From Adineta vaga (lineage: Eukaryota > Rotifera): a stretch of 64,000 nucleotides of DNA. A model generated the notes under the pieces. That model did no database searches and was not told where the DNA came from. It saw nothing but the letters and a program-made list of their open reading frames with translations. Positions within the stretch are counted from its first letter, which is position 1, and every line of letters begins with the position of its first letter. The translations under genes and the position numbers were made by a program. The stretch spans positions 16,306,001 to 16,370,000 of the forward strand of contig CP075493.1 of the NCBI GenBank assembly GCA_021613535.1, written 5' to 3'. Shown piece by piece: positions 43,912 through 54,723 of this stretch.

Positions 43912-46900
43912 ATCGGCACGGCCAAGCGTTACGGAATTTCATTTTTTCAACTTGTGAGACTTATATCTCTTCGATAACAAGAGAGATGCTTCTGAAATTT
44001 TGGGCATATATGAAGGTCTACTAGCTCTATCAACGCTGAAAATTTCACTGAGTTATCGCAAGCCGTAGCGAAGTTATTTGAAAATCATCGTTCGTTACGG
44101 AATTTCAAAAAATGGACAAACTTTTGACGGGTGACTTAGATTTTAGCATTTTTCTACGAAACTAATCTTTTCATAAACGGACGTTCTACACAAAAGTTGT
44201 TCAGTTTTTCACAAGCTCTTAGAATACCATGTCGTTTTCTGTGTTGGACAATCCCTTTAAATAGAGTACCTTAAAAGATTGAACGTTACGGAATTTCAAA
44301 TGTTACGGAATTTCACCTATTTTTTACGACTTGAATGCAGAAGGTTTAATACATTAAATTTTAAATAAATTGTTTCACAAAGTTATTAATTTTTGTTCAA
44401 GATTGTTGAAAAAGATTATTTTTTTTAATTCGACTAATTTTATTTTTGTTACCATAAAGAAAATTCTACAAACATAGCTAATAGTTTATCATATAAATAC
44501 AAAATCAACAAGAATCAATATATATCTATTAAAAATTTACTATTGTTCTTTTATCACTGTAAAAATAACCTTTACATTCGATTTTATCAGTATCTAAAAC
44601 TGTCATTGAATGTACTTTTTGAATATTTGGTACTGCTTTCACTTGATTAAAAATTAATTGAAGACCATCACGATCGTCTTCAATTTCTTCTGGTGATAAT
44701 TCATCAATTAAAAATGAAGTTTTTTTTTGTTCAATTAAATGTAAAAAATCATTTGCATTTCTACATCGTTTACCAGCCATGACATCTTGATACACCATTC
44801 TTTTCACCGATCCACCAATGCCATCCACTACCAATATTAATCATGAAAGAATGACCTTTTCGTATCTATTATGCTTCATCAATATCCTTCTTAGTCAAAA
44901 TCCGATACCGTTTCCATACATTCATTTTACCCTGAAAACTTTTTTCATACATTTTGTTCTGTCTTACCTACCTTTACCATGATGACTTGCGAAGAAGTTC
45001 CATGATAACTTTAGAGAAAATTGACCAGCCAAATATGTCAAATTCTTGAACAGAAATCTTTGTTTGAACTGTGAAGCACTACCATCACTGAAAACTATTA
45101 ATTCTTTCATTGAAGGTAATAACATTTGTAAACGATTGAATAAAATTTCGAGGCATTTCGCAACGGTGTATTTGTCGTGACAGCAGTTACCGGATATTAT
45201 TACCAATGGATATGTATTTGATTTAGACCAGACGTGTGCAGTAAAAAGTGATAATTGTTTACGACTCCAATGAGCACTTTGTATTTCGTTCTGTTCGATG
45301 ATAGAGTAATTTTCAGAATAGTCAACTTGTAATAAACACTTTTCTTCTGTGACAGTTTTCTTCAACATCTCAAAAGCATTTGATTGTTGTCGTTTAATGA
45401 AGACATGAAGCAAAAAAGAATTGATTTTGGTTCGTAAAATATTAACACAATTTTGAACAGTTCCTTCGTAATCAATTTTAACTGTTCGACCTTCTTTTGT
45501 TGTTGACCATAACGACCATTTAATGGTTGCAAATGGATTAGTGATTTGATCTTCAATTTTCGTTTTGAAATAATTCGAACATTGACTACAATTGCTAAAC
45601 ATACAAAGTTCTTTGCTATCATCACATACTAGTAATTTGATTAATGAATTTAAATCAATCGATTTAATACCATGAACATGTTCATTAATTGCTTGTAAAA
45701 GAAGAGATATATTCTCATGATAAATACATAAACAAAGATTGTGTTGTGTTTCTGATTTGTATAAAACATTGCATGGTCGTAAACTTTTAAAACTTGAGCA
45801 ACTAATCACAACTTGTGGATTTTCTTCAATGAATAATTGATAAATTTCATTCAATGTATATAATAAATAACGTTTTTGCAACTTTTTCTTTTCGCCATTT
45901 TCTCTAATTGTAATTGAATCTTTTTTACCAGGTGCTTGATAACTTATATCATCACGAAAATAAAAATCATACACTTGTCTTTTCACATCTGTTGATAAAG
46001 CTTGTTGTTTCCGTTCAATTTTTTTTCTAATTGAACTATATTCAAATTTACAGCAATTTCTTTGATTAAGTCATACTGTTTGTCTTTATTTGCAGGTAAA
46101 GCATTTAGAACTCTTTTCAAAGCTTTGGCTTTCGATTGTTTTGTTCGAAATGATGAATCTGGTGCTGATGGCAGAGTTGGATTTAATTTTGATTTTGTAC
46201 GAAATTTACGAAGATTAACTTGTTGACGTAAACGTAATTTTTTCAATTTAGATAATGACATTTTTGAACGAGCAAGTCGTTTACGTTTACAATCTTGTCG
46301 TTTTATTAATTCGTGTAAACCTGCTGCTTTCTTTTTTTGTCGACAACGTCGAGCTCTCTCAGCACCGCAGAGAGCCATTAGAGAAGAAAGAGCTGATGAT
46401 TTATCTAAAATATAAAAAATCAGGAAAGGTGATGAATAATTATGTGACTAAGTCACCAAAATATATTGAAAAACAATGAATAGATCATGTATTAATTATA
46501 CAATATACATATGAAAATAATACAAATCTAAGTTTGAATGTATGATAAAAAAAGCTGTGTTCATTTAAAAGAAGACATATGTATTCGGTATAATTGTATG
46601 AAATTCCGTAACGAAGTATTTCGAATATAATTACACAACAATAGAATTTAGAATCAATGAAAAGTAGTCCGTTCGATAGCTCTAAAAAAGATCTATCCAA
46701 TGATATCATTTTCAAAAAATGAATCGATATCCACCAAGAAGGAAACACATTAGTACCTTTTTTCGTTACGGAATTTCATGAAAAACTCAGTCGTTTTGTG
46801 AAGAACAGATAAATCTATGCAACAATTGGATTCTCTTCCAAAGCTACTTCTCTGACAGAACACGTCTTCTTCTATATATCTATGCAATTTTTGATTCGAT

Positions 46901-47142
46901 TTGCTTTAAATATGAACATTTTTTAACCAATATTTTGTCATGATCTAAAGATGTCACTCTGTGACAAGTTCATTGGAGAACAGAACAATGCCACTGTTAT
47001 TTAACAAATATGTATTACTTAACTAGTGACACTTTTTTTCAACACTATCAAATGTACTCTATTCCAAAATATACTCATTTTCCTTCAATCTTAAATTCGA
47101 ACCTTCCCCAACGAAGGGGACCGATGGCTGGCCGTGCCGTAT
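43910..47142 (-). mobile_element. 3.2-kb DNA transposon with subterminal GTTACGGAATTTCA motifs
   Basis: CGGCACGGCCA at 43914-43924 and its reverse complement at 47129-47139 mark the ends. Within the element GTTACGGAATTTCA recurs near both ends (about 43928, 44096, 44282, 44301; 46602 inverted; 46764), a pattern of transposase-binding sites. A minus-strand gene lies between. The target duplication is unclear. The family is not identified with certainty. Confidence 0.68.
44529..46378 (-). CDS. Transposase-like protein (probable RNase H-like/DDE), one poly-A frameshift
   Basis: Starts MALCGAERARRCRQKKKAAG, a basic DNA-binding-type region continued by KRQDCKRKRLARSKMSLSKLK. At 46019-46026 a run of eight A must gain one base for the frame to pass into KRQVYDFYFRDDISYQAPGK. 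Then come LRPCNVLYKSETQHNLCLC, CMFSNCSQCSNYF, LLQVDYSENYSIIEQNEIQSAHW, IVFSDGSASQFKQRFLF and FFASHHGK. An intron at 44971-44828 joins to VDGIGGSVKRMVYQDV and the end at 44529. The spaced Asp motifs (VDYSEN, FSDG, VDGIGG) suggest a catalytic core, but the class is not certain. Position inside inverted ends supports a transposase. Alternative: a related domesticated gene. Confidence 0.6.
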
Positions 47143-47306
47143 CCTAATTCTTGTTAATTTTCTTTTCATTTTCACTTGTTTTATGACTTTTCTTTATTAA
47201 ATATCAAAGCATTTTACATATTGAAATGATTCTCATTTTGATATTATTTGTTTGTCCTTGTAGATTAACCTTCGATTGTCCTAGTCAAAGTTTTTGAAAG
47301 AACATA

Positions 47307-48279
47307 ATGTATTCAACAAATGTTGCAAAATCATTGTCACGTGTTCTTTATGAAAAGGTATGGTATAATAGTAGAAGTAGAAGAGGAATGTCGTTATTCA
47401 TTATTATCATCATCTTTGTTTCGTTTGCTATTGTAGAAGTGGGGTGTTTATACAGATGACCATGGGAGATTTTTGTCATGGATCGTAAGGGTCAGGTAGG
47501 AATAACAAGAGTACTGATGGTTGATTCTAGTTGAATCATTCATTTTGTTAGGCTGTATTTCCATTTTCACGTCGGCCAGTTCCTGTCAATCTTTTTCAAG
47601 CTCTAAGAGCTAAGATGGCTGCTCAAATAGCCAAAGAAAAAGATTATCTTCATATCGATGAAAAAGAGTATGTTTACATAGATTCTTGTAATGCATTTTC
47701 CTACTGTTATGTGTTCATTTTGTCTCTAGGCTTGATCTCGATTTCAATCGATTACCAACAGAACATGGTTTTCGTCGATGTTCAACACCAAAATCTAACA
47801 TCGATGGAAATTTTAGTAGTCATGGATCATCTGGAAGCAAGTCATTATCATCATCAGGTGAATTTTCAGTTCATGAAAATAATGATGACAAACCTATGTT
47901 GGAAGAAATAGAGTACGTCCATTTTTCATTTGTGTTCATATATCTATATAAAAGTTGTATTTATTTTCCTAGAGAATCGGTGGACATAGCTGCTGAACCA
48001 TGGTCAATTGCGACGACATTCGAAGAAATTGATCTTAGTCATAACGTGTCAACAAATTCTACTATTCCTCATTTTCTACCTGATCGATACGATAAGGACG
48101 ATGATGAAGAGGAGAGCTGGGACAGTAATGATCTTTCTGACTATATACGTTATGAATATGATTATTATGGTTATCTTCGTGAAATGGAGGAAGAATATGG
48201 CCAATACGATGATTATCTCGACGGATCATTTTGGGCAGGTCTACCAGATCCTTTTGAATCGTATGATTGGGAATGCTGA
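47307..48279 (+). CDS. Acidic protein of unknown function, 234 codons, 5 exons
   Basis: Exons 47307-47357, 47437-47484, 47552-47667, 47730-47912 and 47973-48279 sum to exactly 235 codons with TGA, and all introns are short GT..AG. The protein begins MYSTNVAKSLSRVLYEKK, has FPFSRRPVPVNLFQALR, a Ser-rich middle (SSHGSSGSKSLSSSG) and a very acidic, Tyr-rich end (EYDYYGYLREMEEEYGQYDD). No signal peptide or membrane helix. AATAAA follows at 48379. It lies on the same strand just before the Athena-type element and could be its accessory gene; no known family is recognised. Confidence 0.65.
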
Positions 48280-48928
48280 TGAAAACAATTGTGGCATTGT
48301 TGAGACATTTTTTCCTGTGTTTCTTTTTGTTTTTACGTTGCGTATTATCATCTTTTCGTAGTCTATTGTTATGTGAAAATAAACTTTTTTCCTAGTCCGA
48401 TCTTTGTTGTTGCTTTTCGTGTACAAATTCTTCACTGAGAGTCCTATACAAATGAGTAGAAGCAGTAGAACTAAGCGGTTGGAATCAGAAGTAAATGAAT
48501 TATCAAGTTGAAACTCATTGTCTACATTTTCTATTGAACAGAAGAAGTATAATCGACAGCATATGTATTATACACGTCATTTGTTCAATAAAAATGATAT
48601 TCTTTCAAAAGATAACTTGATAACTCATTGACTTTTGATTTCAATCGCTTCTTTTTTTATCAAAAACTATTTGTGTGTTTTCTATGATAAATAGTGGACA
48701 TAACTATTTGTCATATATATATATATATACTTTTTTTGTCCGACAAAATCCAACCCTTTACTTCCACGTAGTGTCGGATGGAAACGTTAACATATACAGT
48801 TTGTTAACGGCTAAAAAGGGCTATGGTGTTACTATATCGGTCATAACGATTGATATTGTTGTTGTTGATGAAACAGATGATACTTATTTGTGTTTGTATA
48901 TTGTAGATTAAATCTTCTATTGATCATT
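48280..48928. other. Gap between the acidic gene and the Athena-type element
   Basis: Non-coding. It contains a (TA)n run at 48713-48729 and no ribozyme motif. The promoter of the element downstream would be expected here. Confidence 0.4.
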
Positions 48929-51900
48929 ATGGAATCTGCTGAAGATAATCAAACAGATAAGAAAGCACAGAAGAGGAATCATCGTGGAACTAGACGACAA
49001 CAACGCTACAGAGCAAAAGCGAAGCTTCTGCAACTATGTGAACTTGCTAGTGCACAAGCTGCAGAACTTATGGAAGTAGAAGAAGAAGAAGATAAACAGA
49101 TGAACAATAGCTTGCAAATGAATTTCTCATTGGTATGTATGTCTATGTTTGAAAGATGTTGTATTTCGAAGATAAAAACATAAAGAACATCATTTTGTAT
49201 TACAGGATGAGCAAAATAATGAAATGGAGAGACAAACAAGAAGAAGAAGAGGAAGATCGAACAAACGACGAATTGAATCGATCATGACGCCGACGATAAT
49301 GACAGAGAATGATGTGATTCAATCATTTAGTCAATTATCGATTATTCCACACGCGGCGGAGAATGTTGCGGTGAAGCGAAGAAGAAGAGCAGCTAAACAT
49401 CGATCATCAAAAAAACATCATCTTGTTCCAAAGCAACAAAGTGATGTATATCTACCGGATTATTTGAATGTTCCAGATCGAATATTCAAGAAAATGTTCA
49501 TATCGGCATCCAAAAGTCTGCATGCTTCTGTTCCATACAATATGATTTGTCGATGGTTAGACAATAGTTCTAATATGCGACATATTCGTGAACATGCTCG
49601 TCTATTAGATAAACTATTGTTTCTACAATTACAACAAGCAATATGGACAGAATATTTTAACATTGGCAGTCTATCAGATGGTGTATGGGCATCTGAAGTA
49701 CAAGAGAAAATCAATCGGCGAATGAAAGATGAATCTATTACTAATATAGATCCATTAACTTTTGTTACTCAATATCGACAAAATATTGAAGAACAATTGC
49801 ATGCAACAGAAAATGATTTAAATATACATTTAAATCATGTGAACTACATTGTTGGAGAAAAATCACAAATGCAGCCGATTGATTTTTCTGTAATATTGAA
49901 GGCATTTGTTCGACGTGGACAACATAAATTAAATGGTGAATTCGAATGTAAAAAACGGCTATTACATTTCGATTATCAAGATCATCTCTTGACGAAAGTT
50001 TTCTTTGATTTGAAACCGACGAAAAGACAGGTATAGTTGCAGACACATTCGAGAGAGACTTCTGTTGAGTATATATTTTCTTACAGATTCGATCGGCTAC
50101 AAAGATTTGGTCTGCTACATTTAAACAACAGATTGCTGAAGAACAAATAATGATACTTAAACATCGTATATCTTCAAGAATATTACCGAAGATATTCGAT
50201 GTATTAGATCATTCATTAGTTGATCTCAATAGAAATCTACAAGATCGCGTGATCGATAATGATATACGTGCGACCATAACAAGTCGCCGTAATAAAGTTA
50301 TTGGTCAATTGAAAGCCGATATGATATCAATGGAGATTTCAATAGCCGAAGCAACAGCACGTGGTCATGCACAAAAAGTTAAACGAGAAAAAGAAGTATT
50401 GCTATCAAATCAATGCTCGCATGATGGAGATGAAGCAATGATTAATAATATGATTAATACTATTCAGGCTCGTCAAGATAATATTATTAAACGAGCACAA
50501 TATGTTACTGCCTGTAAAGTGTCTTTTTTCGACGAAACTCCGGCGATGCTGCTTATGGATTAGAAGGATGGCAACAGCATCGTCGGAGTATAAACATAAA
50601 TCGACTTCCATCATCAGCTATTGTAGAAGTGGCCACGCCACTACAACAAGCACATTTGTTACTTTTGGCACGAGGTCCAAAATATGTTCCAACATGTCAA
50701 AGTTACTTTGCACTTCGTTCCATTAATGATATTATCCATCGTGAATATGAACGAATGTCAAAAGTAATTACGGGATGTTTAACGGACAATTGTATATCTG
50801 CATCAGATGAACGTGCAAAATGATTTCTTATTTCCTTAAAAAATCTCCTGACAGATTTGTGTACAACGAAAGATATTCAACAGAAATTATATCGAACACG
50901 TCAACAAATTGTTCTACGACGAACGGACAAGAGTAAGGTGTTTCACTTGGGTTCATTCAATGATTATGAACAGAAAGCAACACATTATATGATGAAGACA
51001 TGTGCTTATGAAGAAGTCCACAATGGGAAGTGTCCATTAGCTGCTAATTTATCATCGGTGATGGACTTACTCGATAGATTATTGAAAAATAATGCTATTA
51101 ATATAAAACAATGGTCTGCAATGAAACCAAATAGAGATAAAGTGGAACTAGGTCATCTCTATTTCTTGCCTAAGCCTCATAAAGTAAGATGATGTGTGAA
51201 TGTATCTATTTTCGTATTGTTGATGTTTTTTTTTCAATGGTCATATTCTTAGATTGGTACACCATTGCGACCTATTATTTCTTCGATGAATGGGCCGACG
51301 AATAAAATATCCCATTTCTTAGATCATCTTCTTCGACCACTCTTTGATCATGTGGCGAAACAGACGACATTCATCAATGGTATTGATCTTGTCCGACAAT
51401 TAGAAGAATACCAACGAGATGGTCGTCTTTCGATATCAACTCAATTTATTACATTTGATGTCACTGATCTATATACGATGATACCAAGAAATGGGTCATT
51501 GGAAGCATTAGGACGATTCTTAATTAAAACGTCGACAAAAGGCAAAATTGGTAATTTATCTATTGATACGATCTTAAAACTAGCTCGTCTAGTATTAGAT
51601 ACAAATTATTTTGTCTATAATAATAAATATTATCGACAAATTAAAGGTGGTGCAATGGGTTCGGCATTTACGATGACATTGGCCAATGTCTACATGTTAG
51701 AGTGGGAACAACCATTAGTCGAATTGCAAGCACAACAAGGAGAGTTGTATGGAAGGAAGTGTATATTCATGGAGTATTCTATGTCTTCTTTATAGATATA
51801 TCGATGATGTATTCATGACATCGAATATGTCTATTGATAAAATTCGTGCAAAGCTCGATTGGATGAATGAGAAGGATGGTGATCATATACGAATCACTTA

Positions 51901-52592
51901 TTCAGTTGGTTTCAAAGTCGAATTTCTCGATGTTCAAATTGAAAATCATCATGGTTCATTGAAGACATCCGTTTATCGTAAACCAGCTATTACCATATTC
52001 ATCTGATCATCCTCGTCATATACATATCAACATACCGTATGAAGCATTGTTACATGCTGCTCGATTATGTTCAGATGTGTATGCATTCGACAAAGAACGA
52101 TTAGACATCGAAATGAAACTTCTATTAAATGGATATCTGCCGAGATTTCTTAATTATAATTTCGATCGATTCTTTCGATTGAATCAGGTGATAGAAGTTC
52201 ATACTCAGTTAGATGTGCAGCAATATCAAACTTTACATCGAAAATTATTATATTTGCCTACACGACGTGAGAAGAAACATCAACGACAGTTAACAGATCA
52301 ACTTAGTGAAAAGTTAGTTGCAAATAATGATGTGGTAACAAAGAAGAAATGGAATAGGAAGATCTTAATGTTACCACATACATTCGAAAGTGGTCCATCG
52401 AAGGATTTCAATCGACAGTTTCGGAAATTATGGACGAAATATTATGGTTACAAAGGATCAGTTGTCAAAGATGTACGTGTCATGATAACAGCATTGACGA
52501 ATCCATCTTTGGATGATCTGTTTGTTCGAAAGAAACCTTCGGCATCACTATTGACCAGAATGGAAGCAACAGACGTTGAACAGTTGATCTGA
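48929..52592 (+). pseudogene. Long Athena-type retroelement polyprotein (N-terminal extension plus RT), decayed
   Basis: Exons 48929-49132, 49206-50030, 50087-51183 and 51253-52592. The N-terminal part is basic and coiled-coil-like (RRQQRYRAKAKLLQLCE; RRRRAAKHRSSKKHH). Then follow LLARGPKYVPTCQSYF, LRRTDKSKVFHLG (the DKG-type motif before PLE RTs), LGHLYFLPKPHK, GTPLRPIISSMNGP, FDVTDLYTMIP, KGGAMGSAFTMTLANVYM and YRYIDDVFMTSN. Breaks: frameshift near 50551, TGA at 50821 (probably Trp), frameshift near 51750 and another near 51985. The tail is open to 52592 (NRQFRKLWTKYYGY). There is no GIY-YIG. The catalytic Asp pair is kept. This is a different lineage from copies 1-4, with its own terminal block at 53723. 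Confidence 0.85.
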
Positions 52593-52830
52593 AGTATTGT
52601 TTTTTTCTTTCTATTGTTGTATGTGTTCGTTTTTGCATGATCATTTGTTAGTTGTCAGATTCAAATAAAGTTGCATGACGTACTCTTGTATTGATGTAGA
52701 GCATAGAGATATATTGTATTTTTATTTTATACTTTAGATTTAAGTATAAATATTTACTCGTCAGATATGCTTAGCCGCAAGAAGTCAGTCGAGCAGAAGT
52801 CGTTGGTAAAAAAGACTCCTCGATGGTCTT

Positions 52831-53430
52831 ATGCCAACGAAAGCAAAAAGACGGCCTATCGTCAGAAGACTGTCTGATGATACTACTCAGTCATCATCAG
52901 ATGAAGCCGTCACTCGGTCTTCTTCTGGTTTAAAACGCCATGAAGAAGTACCACAGAAGGTATCAACATCACCTGAACCAAGCCTTGTTTCAGGTCACAG
53001 GCCATCAAGCAGTAGACCTGATGGTGTAGAACAAGAAGGATCAGTGGTAAGGACAGCTTTGAATAAACATGAATTTCGTAATCGAACTTGTTTGATACTA
53101 CTTTTATTCTATAGGCAACTCCATTGGTGTCGGCTAATAGTCAATTTTTTTATTCACCAATGTATCGGCGATACTATGGATTAACACCTCCAAATCCGAG
53201 GTTAAATGATCCTCGGTTATTGGAGGATTACATTGATTGGTACATCAATGTGTACATGGAAGAAGAACTTCCATGGCAGTGGGTAAGATGTGTAGAAAAG
53301 AATTCTTATGAGAAATATTAAATAGATCGATGTTGGTAATCCAGCAGAACGTAGACAACGAGATGAAGATGAAGCAAAAGAAGAATCCAAAAGGCTCAGT
53401 GTTACTTCATCAACATCGACAAACAAATAG
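52831..53430 (+). CDS. Small protein of unknown function downstream of the Athena RT, 162 codons
   Basis: Exons 52831-53046, 53115-53282 and 53326-53430 join in frame with introns of 68 and 43 nt. Start MPTKAKRRPIVRRLSDD; a Ser/Thr-rich N-terminus (TQSSSDEAVTRSSSG), then FYSPMYRRYYGLTPPNPR, DPRLLEDYIDWYINVYMEEE, and a charged end (RRQRDEDEAKEESKR). A second ATG at 52769 in another frame stops early. No membrane segment. It sits between the RT and the terminal block, so it may be an accessory gene of the element. No family recognised. Confidence 0.6.
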
Positions 53431-53722
53431 TATTATGTCGATTTAACACCACAGACAAATAATACTTCGTCGAAAAAGTAACTTTTTCTGTTATCGATGA
53501 GTTTTATTTCATTTAATAAAAAGAAAGCTAAGAATAAAGTCGATGACTATTTTTCATTATCTTATATCAAAGGTGAAGATGAGACTTTCCATGGCTATGC
53601 GTAGCCGACCGGTTTCGATGAGAAGTTACTATTTTGCTTTTCCATGTACTTGTCTATTGATCCTTTGAATATTCTTCTCTTATTTTGTGTCGAGGATGAG
53701 AACGTTATTTTTGAATATCTTA

Positions 53723-54138
53723 TCAGTATGAAAAACGATCGTTAGTATTTGAGTAGTTGAGCATTGCGAAGAGTGAGAAGACAGACACACACCGGTCATG
53801 GTAGTTCATGTCTGCATATCACATCATTTCTCTCGAATTCTTTCGTTATAAATAGACATTCAGCATTTGAAGTCGTGATGCGAGGCTATGCAGACATAAT
53901 CCATCTGATGAGACCCTTGGACAAGGTCGAAACCGGTAGATTATTTTAAAATGGAAATTGCAAAAGACGAAACGATAGTAAGATTGAGAGGGGCACAAAC
54001 AACAGATAACTGCATTTCCGAGAACGTGAACTGTATTTACAGCTACGAATCAACAGAAATAGATAGTACAACGATGACTTTAGAACAACAACGCGAGAGG
54101 AACCACTATTACGAAAAGCAGAGTCTCAGCGAAGCATC
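53723..54138 (+). repeat. PLE terminal block (pLTR-like), copy B
   Basis: Near-identical to 5524-5937. It holds a TATA-like TTATAAATAG at about 53851-53860, the ribozyme about 40 bp later, and a small frame beginning 7 bp after the ribozyme. The layout suggests transcripts start here and carry the ribozyme close to the 5' end. Confidence 0.75.
53896..53944 (+). ncRNA. Hammerhead ribozyme, intact core, CCGG type
   Basis: Stem I AUAAUC/GAUUAU, CUGAUGAG (53905-53912), stem II ACCCUU/AAGGU, CGAAA, CCGG and GUA as the predicted cleavage triplet (after 53938). The core is canonical. Stem III is the self-complementary CCGG, differing from the CGCG of the other elements. Confidence 0.85.
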
Positions 54139-54154
54139 AGCTATTCTAATATAA
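53951..54154 (+). CDS. Small frame after the ribozyme, 67 codons
   Basis: Begins MEIAKDETIVRLRGAQTTD and ends EASAILI. The homologous region at 5752-5937 is also open and differs mostly by conservative changes, although its ATG is ATC. It may be the first coding segment of an element whose body is lost, or chance. No family recognised. Confidence 0.35.
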   Translation: MEIAKDETIVRLRGAQTTDNCISENVNCIYSYESTEIDSTTMTLEQQRERNHYYEKQSLSEASAILI

Positions 54155-54157
54155 CGT

Positions 54158-54246
54158 GATCATGAAAACCAGAACGGTATTCAGCCAATATCCTCAGACC
54201 GGTTATCGGAAGATGTGGGTTCGAGTCCTGCTCTGATTTCATGATC
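54158..54246 (+). ncRNA. tRNA-like (SINE-like) sequence with a B box
   Basis: GATCATGAAA at 54158-54167 pairs perfectly with TTTCATGATC at 54237-54246. Inside are GTGGGTTCGAGTCCTGC (a T arm with a canonical GGTTCGAGTCC B box) and an acceptor-like AACCAGA/TCTGATT pair with one mismatch. The D and anticodon arms are poor, so this is not a good functional tRNA; a tRNA-derived repeat is more likely. Confidence 0.45.
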
Positions 54247-54373
54247 TTTTTAGATAAGTTTTTCGTACTTATTCAAGCATATCTATGTGGATACTTCAAA
54301 TGAATTAGATCGGAATGTATCGTGGACAAATGAAAGGATTTCTAATTAAAGTTTCTTTACAATCCTATTTTCA

Positions 54374-54440
54374 AACACACCCACCCACACCCACACCCTG
54401 GTACTCGTGACACGTTTACACCCACCCTCATTCTCACCCA
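54374..54440. repeat. Interstitial telomere-like repeat
   Basis: AACACACCCACCCACACCCACACCC, then about 20 bp of unique sequence and more CACCC-rich DNA (CACCCACCCTCATTCTCACCC). The orientation is CCCACA on the plus strand. Confidence 0.7.
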
Positions 54441-54723
54441 AAGTTACCATCATTTTGGCTTGAGCAATCCAAATTACCTCAGGGTACTCTATATCTATTT
54501 GTTATTATTATTTATAATGATTTTTTTCCAATGATAAAATAATTAATATAAAAAACAAATGTGTTTATTAATTTTGTTCTCGCGTATTTACAATAGTTTT
54601 CATATACAATGTCTTAATACCAACATGTCGTACTGCCAAAGGAAAAATTACAGGTTAGGTATCATTAACATCTCAGCATTTAGTCAACATCTGTCCGATA
54701 CCTACACTTTTCCCTTTAATTTT

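Noticed and set aside
53585-53635. Possible eighth hammerhead (minus strand CGAAACCGGUC followed by a GGCUA/UAGCC hairpin)
   Set aside because: No CUGAUGA box follows the hairpin, so the catalytic core is incomplete; at most a relic.
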